From Spirometra erinaceieuropaei (Eukaryota; Platyhelminthes; Cestoda; Diphyllobothriidea; Diphyllobothriidae), in contig CACRXP010000404.1 of the NCBI GenBank assembly GCA_902702965.1, positions 244,919 through 308,918 of the forward strand: 64,000 nucleotides of DNA. Reading direction: 5' to 3'. The notes beneath the pieces were generated by a model, which made no database searches, was not told the origin of the DNA, and saw only the letters and a list, made by a program, of their open reading frames with translations. Shown here in pieces: positions 12,735 through 24,938 of the stretch; position 1 is the stretch's first letter, and every line of letters starts with the position of its first letter. Both the position numbers and the translations under genes were made by a program.

Positions 12735-12985
12735 GACGACCATCCCCATGCCTCAGTGGTTAAGGGCGTTGCAATCCTAACGAACAGGTCGCTGGATCGA
12801 ACCACAGGTTTTCCACACTGCTGGGTTGGGTATCGCTGGCTGACGCAGCCAATAAGCCGGTAACTGTCATTCCAGTTTCCATTGTCCTTGTTGGCAATGT
12901 TAATTTGCCTATATTACGCGCCGCTGTGTGGCTATTGGCTGGGCTCCGTAGAGAGCCCCAAGCCACAACGGGACAAAGGATTCCC
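12735..12985 (+). repeat. tRNA-derived SINE, plus orientation (family B)
   Basis: This copy shows the tRNA-like head best. The A-box-like stretch is at 12752-12775 (GCCTCAGTGGTTAAGGGCGT) and the B-box-like GGATCGAACC at about 12795. The body (TTGGGTATCGCTGGCTGAC, CATTGTCCTTGTTGGCAATG) and part of the tail (GCCGCTGTGTGGCT, AGAGAGCCCCAAG) follow. With 12563-12655 it forms an inverted pair. Confidence 0.75.
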
Positions 12986-15030
12986 TTAGCGAAATCGATA
13001 AACGTCCGTCTACGTTTCAAATAAGGTCCCCTACAAGATAATTGAGAAAGTTTTCCTCTAATCTCCCATACATGCACTCGTTAAAAGGGCACCAAGGTGC
13101 GATATCATAACAAATATTTCGATCTGATGATACAATTTTCCATCGAATCTGAATTGGACACTTAATATGCAGCAAACGGGCGGCGCCTGTAGACCTGAAA
13201 CCGGCATAGGACTGGGAATTCCTGCCTACCAATCGTGCCACAATGATTTTTTATCGTCTCCCTAAAGGGGTGAGGCATCCAATGATGTTATTGTTTTCTC
13301 CTTGAAACTCGAATTTCTTATGGAATTGATGAAGTGTAAATTTTCCCCTGAGCTGCGTAGTGTCATTTTGAGACAAATCGACACAAACGTTTCTGCCTTT
13401 CCATTTGCCATTTTGCGATAGGATAAATAGCACCCGTCTAATTTGAACCGCAGATGAAGGTAAAATTTTGAGTTTTTGGTAAAGTATACACCTTTGTTTA
13501 AAATGATCGGCAAACCAGTATTTTGGACGGCCTAACTTGCCAAAGCTTTACACAGATAAGAGGCTCGAAGCGGTTTTGCACTTGAGAAGTTATAACATAC
13601 GTTAAATATGGGAAATTTCCATTCTGGCAGTCGATGAAAGAAAAACAATCCCTTTAAAATGTTCACAAGGGTGGATTTTCAAACGCTATTTACTCAACTA
13701 ACAATTTTGTTGATTAAGTAGTTAATGAGAGAAAAGGTGATCTTCATTTATTTGTCCCACCTATAAGGCATAAGTGAGTTTCGACAAGACTAGCTGGCCA
13801 ATGAAAAATGCTAAGTATTTCAGTAGGAACATTCCGCCGGTTTTTTTGCGCGAACGACTAAAAATAAAATCTTCCGAATAGCATCGTGCGGCCGTCAAGT
13901 TATCGCTCCCTGCCAACAGGGTTCTCATATTCAAAGACCGTTTTGTCGTTCTGACAATGACGTACACGTTTCGGTTGTCGCTGCATGTAAAATATTTGAA
14001 ATACTCATCAATACATGAGAGTTTAAAGCTCCAATTAGGCAACATATTCAATCTTATCGACCCTGGTGAGTATTTATTATATCCAATAATAATGCATAGG
14101 CTCCATGCACAGTTATTTATTAATTTTTAATTGTCTTCGCGAAAACTGTTTTGGAGGGAAAAACGAAAAGTGAAATATTTCAAAAATCTTCTACTACACC
14201 GTCTTGTGAGAATCTGTCTTTGTAGGTTTCAGCGTGTTTATTAGGAACGAGTGGATGACAATAAATGAGCCTAATCTTTCGAGCGTACTTTGGTCCGAGC
14301 ACAGATGCGCTGAGGTGATCCGACACAGTATGAATGAGTTCGAGAGTTAACAAGGGATGTTTGCAAACCCTAGTGCCGCCCTTCTATTCTTCATGTGTTT
14401 TCGCATTTAATTGGTTTTGCGGTTGGTGTGGCCAAAATAAATTTAGTAACATAGCACAACAGACTCGGTTTTGAAGTTGCCGAAGTAGGAGTTCTGAGTA
14501 TCTGAATGCTCCTTCAAGACATCAAAATCATGAACGCTTTCGGCTTTTTTAACTCGCCACAAGGCTCATTAATTCTAAGCCGCAGCAAATTCTCATATTC
14601 AGCTTCGAAAAGGCTGAAACGCTTTTACTTTAAAAAAAATGATTTTACTCTTTCTACGCCCTATGAATTTCCACACTGTCAAGAGTAATTATTTAAGGCG
14701 ATGTCGAACGCAGAAGCGTTCGACAATTTCGCCGTTGTGCGTTTAACAGTTGTCCGGAGATACAAACAGAAACGCGTCTTGGGCAACTACTTCCTTTTCT
14801 AAAATTCGGGTGCTAAACTCGGGAAATCTCCAGTGAAATTGCCAAATATAATGTCGCACATGTAAGGTTGGAAAGGGCCGTTTAAGCACGGGAATCACTT
14901 GTTTATAAATCCGAAATCCCGAAATTATACAGGAATCCATCGTCGGCTTTTACAGTTAAAATGTCCCAAACTTGCTGTTTTTAAAGCAACAACGAGTTTC
15001 CAAATTAACTATAAGCGGTCTCTGTAATGT
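12986..15030. other. Unassigned DNA
   Basis: No recognisable gene. Several frames of 60-96 codons overlap on opposite strands without any motif, as expected of chance. Confidence 0.5.
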
Positions 15031-15292
15031 TAGACGAGCGATCAGCGATTGCGCTACGGAACTCACATGTTTCGTTGTGCCTTGGCGCTTTCTATCGAGC
15101 CCAACCGACAGCCGCACAGCGGCACGTAATAAAGGCAGAGTCGTATTGCGGGCAAAGACAAGGAATGGTCAATTCTAGCTCGATAGCCGTCGTCAATCTG
15201 TCATAACCAACCCAGAGGTTAGAAACACCTGGAAGTCGATCATGCAACCTGTTAGCTGAAGTCCAACGCCTTTAAACACTGAGGCACGGGCA
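15031..15292 (-). repeat. tRNA-derived SINE (family B)
   Basis: Nearly complete on the minus strand. The tail side lies at 15031-15120 (GCGCTACGGAACTCAC, GAGCCCAACCGACAGCCGCA), the body at 15140-15200, and the tRNA-like head at 15265-15290 (plus-strand GTCCAACGCC...CTGAGGC). The B-box area near 15230 is decayed. Confidence 0.7.
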
Positions 15293-15309
15293 CAAGCATG
15301 TGTTGGACT

Positions 15310-15458
15310 TTTAACAAACAGCTCGCGGAATCGAGTTCTAGGTGTTTCACAATTCGGCGTTGGACATGGCTGACTGACGACGGCTAACGAGCCAGAAGTG
15401 GCCATCCCAGTCTCACTTGTCTTCGTCGGTAGTATTAGTTTGATCCCGCCAATGCTTT
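15310..15458 (+). repeat. SINE family B, plus orientation, truncated
   Basis: The plus strand carries a B-box-like ATCGAGTTCTAGG (about 15332), the phrase CGGCGTTGGACATGGCTGAC and the body ending CTTGTCTTCGTCGGTAGTAT. It lies head to head with the copy at 15031-15292. Confidence 0.65.
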
Positions 15459-18400
15459 CCTCATGCCTATAAAGACACGCATAATGTTTCGTAAAACCTT
15501 GAGCATGTTTGAGCAGCTGGCCAGCATGGTGAGCAGACAAAATAGATCTGTGGACAACGAACTGCGCACAAAAATCAGCAGTCAACCCCGATAACATCAG
15601 AAGTATACCTTATTGAGATCAGACTATTCCGCTTCGTGATAAAAAATTCCCCGAGTCGGGATTTTATATTGAACGAAAACACTTTCGGCTAAAAACGATT
15701 CCGCCCTCAGCGAACATCATCAATGCTCGGTTCATTTCATTATTGAGTAGTTTCCTTCAAGGTGAACTAGCTAACATCTGAGAGGATGAATTAATGCACT
15801 TATTAACGCGGAAGATACGACTCGTGCGGACTCACAGCGTCGCCTAGTTTCTGAAGCTGTGAGCTTCGTTCTTACTTAGTCTTATTTCGGGCATTCATGA
15901 AGATGCTTCAAGTTCCGATGACAGAAAAATCATCTAGTAAAAGCAGTTCAAAGGCAGTGCATTGGTTTGGGGACAGACGATCCAACCTACAATGCGATTT
16001 AGTTGATGTCACAACGCCTCTCGAAATGCCGGAATGTACGATACCGGTGTGTCAGCGTACTTTAATCTCGTCACGATCTTAAGAGTATTGGGAGTAGATG
16101 CGCACTATTAACGTCCCCACCAAGTAGAACTACCATAGAATATGCCTCTCTGAATTCCAGACAGTCGCCCAAACCTGCAAGGGGCGTTAATCAGTTTAGC
16201 CAGTCGAAATATTAATTACGGCACAGAGTCGCTCATCCTTCGCATACAAATGTGGACTCTTGGTCGAAGCTCTAACCTACCTATACAAGTGACAGTGCAT
16301 CGCTGAAGAAGGTGTTGCGTATACTGTCGATCTACTCAATTCGCACGGACAACTTGATGCTTTCCATTCAAACTTTAAATCTCATTTTTTAAAAACCCAA
16401 TTCCTGAGAAGAATAGATGTATGAAGCCCAGTTCACCTTTACACAGCCGCTGAGTCTCCGAACCAATCACAACGCAAGCAAAGTTGTCATTTCTGAACGG
16501 CCACTGACCGAAATGCCTTCCGGATCTGCATGACACCGGCTTTTATTTCTCCGAGCATCCGGATATTCAAGAATTTGATTTTCCTACGCGATAGTTTACG
16601 GCTATAAGCCCTCACCGGTATACGGGTGCCCTTGCCCTCGATTCCAGGGGAAATAGAACCAGGGTCGGTATTTATATTAGATTTGAGGATAGAGTTAGGA
16701 CTAAGGTTGGGACGGTTGAATATATACCCCTCTGGAGTATGGCGTAAACCTGCCTGCAGTACCCGAGTACGAATGTTCATCTCCAAGCGGCGCATCGATT
16801 GCCCGCCACAGTCTGCTTCCTCTGCCGGATAGCAAAATGACTTTGAAAGGCTGGGTGTTCTGTGCATAGGACGATGCATCGGTTACTTGCGTTGACAGGC
16901 CTGGGAGTTTGTCTGCTTAATTGGCGTGAATATGGTGCCTAAGCCGCGACAAGAATGCATTTCTGGAGCACAGTGGCCGACCCAGACCGGCGGCTTGACA
17001 GTTCACGTTTTGACTGACGGTTTTGTTTTCTGCAAAATGCTTAGTTGCTTTCCTAAAGTGACAGTTAGTAGGTACCGACTGCCAGTTCGGTCAAGGAGAC
17101 GATAATGCGGCGAATGTGTTTCTAGTCTATTCTATCGTTCTCTGTTTGTCGTAGCATTTACTTTATCTGAAAGCAGGTGATCGCGTTGTCCAATAAGCTC
17201 TGTCCGCATAAAGTTTTTTTATGACTGGATCGGGTCAGATTTGAAAGAAGAACTGGAAATGCTTATGTCCATTTACGGGTTATCACAAAGTAAACGTAAA
17301 TTGAAGTCAGAAATAGCGATTAAGCCATTTGTGTTGGTTTGTTTTGAGCCAATTAATGATGGGTTACTTTTATTCGTCCCTATTGGCTTTCAAGCGGTTT
17401 TCGTGGCAATTATAAAGCTAGGCATTGAGCTGAACAAATATTTCTTAGCCCGATAATGCACTGTTTTGCCCTTCATTTAAAGTAGCAAACACATTAAAAT
17501 GGTATGAAAGAAAGGACGAAAAGTTGCCTGTGGAAATGCGGAACAGCCGGTCAGATTCTGGAAATATCTGTTTCTCCCGACGTAGAAAAGGGCGCTATTA
17601 AATTATTACCGGACCGTACTACAAATGTATCTTTTCTTAATTTCATTCTGAGGCCATTGAATGCGGGATTTATGTTTCGAAATCACCTTTTTATCAAGTC
17701 TGAATTTGATCGTCTTTGTGATTTTAAAAAGGGAAAACTTCTGAACTCCTGTTCTGGTTTAAAAGACCATTTGGGGAGCATATGTCTGCTGCCAGTGAAT
17801 CCTGCCTAGGTCAGTACTATTACATGGGAACGAGGTACAGTAAAACGTGTCAGTAATTAGAAATATCAATTAAACTTTGCATGAAAAAGACACGCGGGGT
17901 GAGAAGAGAAGGGGACGGAGAGTTAGATTTAGTTAGTCGCCCTCTGACCCCGTTAAGCACAGAGCCTTAATAAGGTTCTTCTGCACGCACAAGGCCGGTT
18001 TTGGCGACCTGATTGCGGCCGCTTCTGCCGTTGCTAACAGACGTTTGGCCAGTATGTTGAAGTGGCCCTAGGGGACCTTGAACCGCACAAAAAGGCTTTG
18101 TTCTGGTCCACGCGATGCCCTGAATCAACAGGTACTGAAGAGTCAGATTAATTATAGCAAGAATGGAAATTCTCGTAAGACGAAACTGTAGTAAACACAG
18201 TGCGAAGTATAGGCGATTCAGTGAAGCAAATCCGACCAGTGTGTTTACCTTTACAGAGGACAGTCACATGCTTTGGCACAAATCACTTTACGTATATGTT
18301 ATTCACTGAGTTAAAGTTAATTTTAGAAAGGTTTCGAAACTGTTTATTAAAAAACGATCGAGTTAAAATCACACCGCCTCATTAAATGTTGAATGGGATG

Positions 18401-18999
18401 AGAATCCAGAGACGTGCCTACAGATGTTAAGTAGCAGCTACTAGATTGGCCAAGATTCTCTTTTGGCAGCGACAGCACTAGTAATCTAAAAATATGCCCT
18501 GCAGTTGTAGTGCCTTCTCAGCTGCTTTAAGTTATATTCGAGTACAGTGCAACACACTCTTTTTGAATGATTCTGCCAACGGACGTTTATGTAACCGTCT
18601 GCATTTTGACATTGCATTGTCCTGCAAATGCGCAAAGTCTATAAAAACCAAGGTTTATGTTAATTCCTCTAATCTAACTGTCTCATTGCAAGCAGGCTGG
18701 AATCAACTGTTTAAGATATTCGCAGCCGAGTGTGAATATATTCTGCTTTACTTATTGAGTCCCGGCGTGATCGTAGCTTATGTGTCCATTCGATCTGACA
18801 TCGAATGCGTGCATCACTCAATGCCGACAAATATAAGTGCTCATATTAAACCAAGGATTGCAAATGTGTGTATACAGGTATAACAAGCTGACTGTCCACA
18901 TTTCCACTGCTTCTTTCTCTCTTGAGTATGCAGACAGAATCAGGAATTCTGAAAAAGTTACCAAATGATAGGGAGTGGCTCATTGTTCGTTCTTACAGA
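15459..18999. other. Unassigned DNA with chance-length open frames
   Basis: Frames of 130 codons (16487-16879, minus), 101 codons (17504-17809) and 129 codons (18494-18883) exist but show no domain motif, and I do not call them genes. The block at 16610-17000 and the one at 17880-18125 are more GC-rich than their surroundings and may be decayed repeats. Confidence 0.4.
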
Positions 19000-19108
19000 A
19001 CTCACTCGTTCAGTTGTGCCTCATGGGCTCTCTCTAGTGCCCAACCAACAGCCGCACAGTGGCGCATGATATAGGTAGAATGGCATTACCGACAAAGATA
19101 AGGGAGAG
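19000..19108 (-). repeat. SINE family B tail and body fragment
   Basis: The order matches other minus-oriented copies: GAACTCACTCGTTCAGTTGT, AACCAACAGCCGCACAGTGG, then AATGGCATTACCGACAAAG. The tRNA-like head is missing, so it ends short of the internal promoter. Confidence 0.75.
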
Positions 19109-19239
19109 CTGGTAGGAGATATGAACTTATATTCTACTACCGCAGTGGTCAATAAGATTTGCACGACCAAATTTTATTGGGCCTGCCGGTACGATCAGGC
19201 CAACGTCGGTGCTTTTAATCGAATATTATGAAACTGAAA

Positions 19240-19800
19240 GTGATAGCAGCGTGGAGTCGACAGAGCCTGGGGGTGATGCCTTCATTCACCCAACCACAAA
19301 CCTGACCACCACCTGGGACCGGAAACAATAGCATGCGCACTGACACGATTGGTGCAGCTAGTCCACCATGGGGGGTTTACCAGATGGGTCATATGCACTT
19401 CAACAAAACGAATTTCATCACTGTCTTGACGCCTGCCATTCTCTGTCGATGCAGATGAGCTATTTTACCATTCTCTTATGAGGCCAAACCGATCCATTGA
19501 CTTCCAGAAGCAAACAAGCCTAGTTTGGGTGATACAGGTCAAGAGCATCTAGTGGTCATGGTTACCTTTCGCTGGATAAAGGCAAACAAACCCGAAATTG
19601 TGCTGGATCAACCTACCCTCTAGATTCTGTCGTCACCTCTCTGCTTTCGTAGCTCGGCCGACTACGGCCTGGTAGGTGGTTGCCTCTTTGTTACTCGTAT
19701 CACCAATACGAAGCTTGTTTGCCTCGGGAAGCCAATGGTTCCGTGTGCATTCATTCCTGCGTAAAGTCGAAACTGTATTCATCGGCTCCGTACCCGTCGT
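19240..19800. repeat. Family C repeat, fold-back copy
   Basis: Two arms of one repeat face each other. The left arm (about 19240-19545) contains CCTGACCACCACCTGGGACC and CCAGATGGGTCAT. The right arm (about 19555-19800) contains TCTGTCGTCACCTCTCTGC and GGCCGACTACGGCCTGGTAG. Both match the array at 26535-27600. No coding function is apparent. Confidence 0.7.
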
Positions 19801-20138
19801 GAAGGGGCAAACAGAGCACCGGAAGTGTTATAGTGGACGCGGTCAGAGGACAAAATTCACTTCGATGCTGATTTCCGTTGCAATAGCAGGCTGCGCATAA
19901 AGACCTTAATTCAGAATGATTTGCTTCAAGTTAGCGGTTATCTTCTGAGGCAATCAAAAAGCAACAAACTGCAAACTGGAATATCAAGCAGAACGCATAT
20001 GGGAATTGCTGGAGGACCCACTGATGAGCCGAATCCCTTGCAGCTGTGCCATGCGACGGCAGAATATCGGCGAAGCCCCTCTCTGAGTCCTTAGCTAGTA
20101 CCTATGTTGCCAGTATGGTATCCTGGATCTCCAATATA

Positions 20139-21120
20139 TGGTAGGTGGGCTGGCTCAGGAATTGTCAACTAACATCTCGAAATGCGTTTTCGTTTTGAAA
20201 AGATTAATCAAGTAGGGCTGTAAAACTAATCATCATGCAGCAGAATTCTATAATAATTCAGCCACCTCAAAGTACTGGTTTTCCAACATGCGTCTTTCCG
20301 GCTGCATGCATAAACTATACTCTACAAAAAACACTACCTATGTAGTATGCATTTTCTCATTAATTTTCGATGCCCTTGAGAATTCAATTACATTTCATGA
20401 AAAACAAGCAAAAATAGTTATTCGTTTGCGCATTCGCTAGAACATCATGTCTTCTTCCAACGTTGCATTCGAAGAAAGGGTATAATTCGGTTTTCAAAAG
20501 CTTTTCCAATCCCCCAATATATTCGAACCCGATCTGCCTTTACACTCGCATCCAGGGCTATCAATCTACAAGCCGTATATTTTCCTCTTACGGAAAACTG
20601 TAAATTTCTCTACTGCATTAAGAGGTAACCGTACAACGTCCAGAAAATTTAGCAGTGGATTTGAGGCATATTGTAAACTTTACAGGCAACATTGCTAAAT
20701 GCATAGACATGACGTTTTATGAACGGCCATTTCACGGTATTAAAAAATCCCACAATTAAAAACTTTTCTGAAACTGAATTATGCCCTTCTTTTACGTATA
20801 ACATTGGAAGAAGACGTAATTTTCTACCGAATGAGCAAAAGAATGAATATTTTTATTTATGCTTTCCATGACATATACTTAAATATTAAAAGGCATTCAA
20901 ACTTAATGAGAAAATACATGCTACATACGTAATTATTTTTTACAGAGTACAGATTTTGCATGCAGCCGCAAAGAACTTTGTTTTAAAGCCGGCATCTGGA
21001 AGTAACCGAATTATTATAGAATTATGCGGCACGATGATAAGTTTTGCAGACCCACTTGATTAATCTTTTCGGAATGAAAACGCATTTCTGTTGACATTTA
21101 ATGAGTTGGCTTACCTACTG
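20139..21120 (+). mobile_element. Palindromic MITE A2 (second subfamily)
   Basis: About 982 bp with long inverted arms. The left end (GGTAGGTGGGCTGGCTC) is slightly decayed; the right end (GGCTTACCTACTG-TA) keeps its TA. The terminal GTAGGTGGGCT differs from the GTGCGTGACC of A1 but matches the copy at 36403-40301, so this is a separate subfamily. No transposase frame. Confidence 0.85.
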
Positions 21121-22435
21121 TATACCAATATATTTCTGCTCCCAATTTAATGAATATTAATCTGTAAACTCTATCTCTGCCCCCACAGACCTTAACTAAA
21201 TCTGATTTACTCTAAGTTAGCGGTTTATCTCTGACGAATTAAAAAATAACAGTCCTAGTCGTTTGTTCTGGAAAGTGTCTGATCGTAATTAAAGAGTGCA
21301 AATTTGGCCCAAGACTAGGTGGAAGTGGCTCCAGCAGAAGGTTAGCCTATCATCATATTTGCGGGAGCACGAAATAATTGTCCTATTCGTGTCAATGATA
21401 TTTACCAGTTGAAAACATACTCAACGACCTCATCATCACAATGTCAACCCAAAAAGCAAAAAAGCTATTAAGATCCGAAACAACGTAAAGGGAGTTGAAA
21501 TTTCGAAGATTCTTATGACATGCAAATGCTTTTTCCCGGTGCATCATGACTTGTTTCGTAGAGGACCTGCAAATTTCTCGTTAGCGCTCATTTCCGTATC
21601 TGCTCCCCTTGGATCCGGTCAGTTTTGAATAAGAATTTATACCTAACGTTAGGATATCAAATTAAAGCAACTTAATGCGAGTTTCTGACCTTCGCGTCGC
21701 TGAGTTGGAAAGACTTGCGCTTCTTCCGTTTTCTCTGTTCGCATTTTGAGGAAGCTATTTCTAGCCTAATGAACGCTGCAAACAAAATAACGGATCGCGA
21801 TAACGTATACTTTCACCAGCCTACCAGACGAACTTTGGAATGCTGTGATGCTGAGCTTTCTACTTAATGGTGGGTCCTGTCCGTCATATTCAAAGAGGTC
21901 AAAAAGTTGCAGCTGACAGTACCAGCATGCACGATTTTCAGAGCATGTAGATGGACTCAAATACGTGCAACAGAACTAAAAACGGATCGTGGAGCTTCAG
22001 ACAGGGTTTTGGGTGGCCAAAATATAAAAGGGACGGCCATATAAAACGCGCGAACCTTCGGAATAAATCGCGAAAGCGATTTCATCGAAAAGTAAGCATT
22101 CAGCAAAGAATTTAGCAGGGTCGTATGGTGTGTCTACTAAATGTTCTAATCTCGCGCATATAATGTATCCGAGCAATTTTACCAGGCGAAATGCGCACAA
22201 ACTTTGGCAAAAATGGAAGATGCGATATATTCGTCCAATTTACCGTGCTAATGCCTCTACTAGTTTTTAGTTGCGTGTCTAAACGATTTTTTCCTTGCGA
22301 AAAGAGTAATTCGTCCGTTGCCGCATTCTCGTTTGTTTTAAAGTTTCATTATTTTTCACGGTGGCTGCCAAAATGTACTCCAGTTAAGATTTCACGCGTA
22401 CTTTGTCTTTGACATTTGTTTTCCGCTGATGATCA
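21121..22435. other. Unassigned DNA
   Basis: No recognisable gene. Frames of 64-73 codons have no motif. Confidence 0.5.
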
Positions 22436-23392
22436 CGGTGAGTAACCGATCTCATAAAATGTTGGGCGAAATTCTAAAATACGTTTTTGGTAAGGAACGC
22501 TTACGTTAGTGGGGTTGTAATACTGACCAACACGAGATCTGATCCTGTAATATTTCGGACTTGACACAATGTCGGCTATTAAATGTACTTATTTTGACCT
22601 CCTGTGGAAAATGTGTCCGGTTGAAAACGACCACTTAAGTGGCATGCACTTTCCATGCTGATTTTTGATTTTCTTATCAATTCAAATATATTGTGTAGAA
22701 AACATATACAGACATACCGTCTCTCTTAATGGCTTGATAGAAGACCATGTTTTACTAATACTCTGTACTGGAAGCGAGGGTATACTCAGGTTCTGAAAAA
22801 AGTTTCCCACTTCTCGGATAATCCTGGGCCTGATCAGCTGCCGTATTGCCGTTTAGCGATTTCAATCTACAAGAGGCATGATTTTCGCATAAAGACAATC
22901 CCATATTCCTTTATGCTTTGGGAACATGCCGTATAGACTTCACAAACTAATGCAATAGATTCGGACTATATTATACATTTCATGAGAGGTGGTGAAAAAC
23001 CTACGGGTACAATGAAGTATAAATGCATATTGCAGGGCCTTAAAAGGGTTGTTTACTTTTAAAATCCACACAGACCATTTCTCCGGGTATAAAATATAAA
23101 GACGACATGACGCCCTATCTAAATGGCAATGAAAAGCATATTTTGTGCCTGTTTTCCACAAAACATTTTTACGTTTAAACGATAATTGAAAATCTGAGTT
23201 ATTTTAACTGATTGTGATTTCTATAGGAGGTCCCAAATAAGTGCATCCAAAAACCGTCATCATGTCGAGTCCGAAACATTTTGGGATTATGTCACATGTT
23301 AATGAACATTGAAACCTCGCCTAAAAAACCCATTTTAATCAAAAACGCATCTCAGAATTCGACCAACATTTCATGAGAGCGGTCATCCACTG
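22436..23392 (+). mobile_element. Palindromic MITE A3
   Basis: About 957 bp. The left arm begins CGGTGAGTAACCGATCTCAT and the right arm ends GAGAGCGGTCATCCACTG-TA. The internal centre (CTGATCAGCTGCCGTATTGC) matches that of A1. It is more diverged than A1 and A7, and the left TA is mutated. Confidence 0.85.
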
Positions 23393-23394
23393 TA

Positions 23395-24850
23395 TATTTT
23401 TACTTATCTGGCTTACTGACGATGTTTCTTCTACAATTTGATCTGCTTAGTCTATTTCAATTTCTGTATCTCTAATCAATCGTCCGACATGTGACCCTAG
23501 CTAATATTTTTTCCCCGTTTAAGGTTTCTTTCCGCAAAATGCATAAAGTTCGTTAGCGATTTGGCCAAACACGTCTTGAAAAAAGCAAAAACATACGCAA
23601 AGCATTTTCCGTATTCCCCGTGGTCATTAAAAAAACATTGGTAAGCAAAAATTAACTAAGTGTTTGTGATATTACTTGGAAAAAAATTTCTAACGATGTT
23701 TAACCATTGAATTATTCAACATGGATCCCTTAAGACGAATTTCACTATTACTGCTGCAATTGCTCATATTTTGCACAAACAGTCTACTATCACGCGCTTC
23801 CAAAATGAGGCTTTCTCACTTGCTATTTCGATGTTGTCTACGTTTTCAATTCTAGCCAACTTATGTCGCTTTGAATTGGACTTTTTTGCTCCAATTTAAC
23901 TAAGAAGTCTTCGTTATTTATTGGCAATACTGGTCGAGACACCTGGAACAATTCTCGGTCTATTAGCAGCACAGCGTAAATTTATGCGTATGGTGGACCT
24001 AGCGCCACTTTTTAGACCAGATTTCTCCTTAATCTACCCCAGTGAAATCTGTATATAATAAAACATCTGGGTGAAGGTTTAAATTCAATTTTCAGTCCAG
24101 GCACGTTGTCAGACATTTAAGGCGCGCACATTCACCCCGAGAAAACAACCAGGAACGGTTGAGACCACCCACATGAGGCGCCAGAATATATGACCCAGTT
24201 CACTAGGAGAGCCATTAAGCTAGTCATGAGGAAGACCGCAGACGATACGCCTTTTGATCCTGTCTGGTAAATATTCCCTTCCTCCTGGTATCCAGCTTAA
24301 ACTAGGAAGATTTGGAACCGTTTGATACTTTTACCGGTGGTTTAGAAGCACGCCTAAAGGAAAAAAACAGAACCGAGAACTAGTGCGTCTAGTAATAAAA
24401 GAAAAAATGTGCTCAGATGATTTCACCGTCTGTTCTTTAGGCGAAATATTCCAGAAGAAACGGTTTTGCAGAGGCATTAACGACGAGCGCGGAACTGTTT
24501 TGAGTTTCTCCGCCTGCGGCCTGCGGACTCTACCACCATCCTAGCCGATTGATGGGTCATTTAGTCGTGTCCCATACCAGCATTCACCCAATGCCTAATG
24601 GCTATGGTGCATAGGTCTGGGTGAGCTAGTCGCCATGGTCGAATTTCACGCTATTTTGACAATTTCTCGAACGGCATGTTGAATGTTGTTTCTGAGGTCG
24701 CTGAAATAAATGAATACAAGGGTTCTCATTACAACCAGTCGAATCGTCAACTTTGACGCGTTTCAAACACTAACAGATCCAAATGAGCAATATTTTAGAT
24801 AGTTTCGATTACGAACATAAACAGCGAGTTAAAGGAAAAGAAAAGGGAGG
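23395..24850. other. Unassigned DNA
   Basis: No recognisable gene, RNA or repeat. Confidence 0.5.
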
Positions 24851-24903
24851 TACGATGATGATGGTGGGGAGGAGAGGGTGGAGGAGGAGGGGGAGGTGGT
24901 GGT

Positions 24904-24938
<35 letters not shown>
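24851..24938 (+). repeat. Compound GAT/GGA/GGT/GGC microsatellite
   Basis: A run of GGN-type trinucleotides starts with GATGAT, moves through GGA and GGT units and ends with about nine GGC units (24911-24938). An open frame across it (poly-Arg/Trp, or poly-Ala on the other strand) is a by-product of the repeat. Confidence 0.95.

Noticed and set aside
12752..12810. Genuine tRNA gene
   Set aside because: A and B boxes are present, but the sequence cannot be folded by eye into a full cloverleaf and is joined to the SINE body, so it is a SINE head.
15193..15597. 134-codon minus-strand frame
   Set aside because: It runs through two facing SINE copies, so the translation is SINE sequence.
16680..16730. 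Telomere-like repeat (TTAGG-type phrases)
   Set aside because: Only scattered imperfect units, no tandem array.
16487..16879. 130-codon minus-strand open frame
   Set aside because: No domain motif, overlaps a plus-strand frame over the same GC-richer block, and no splice or start context supports it.
17504..17809. 101-codon plus-strand open frame
   Set aside because: Reads plausibly as protein but has no family signature and no supporting neighbour.
18494..18883. 129-codon plus-strand open frame
   Set aside because: No recognisable motif; this length occurs by chance in 64 kb of six frames.
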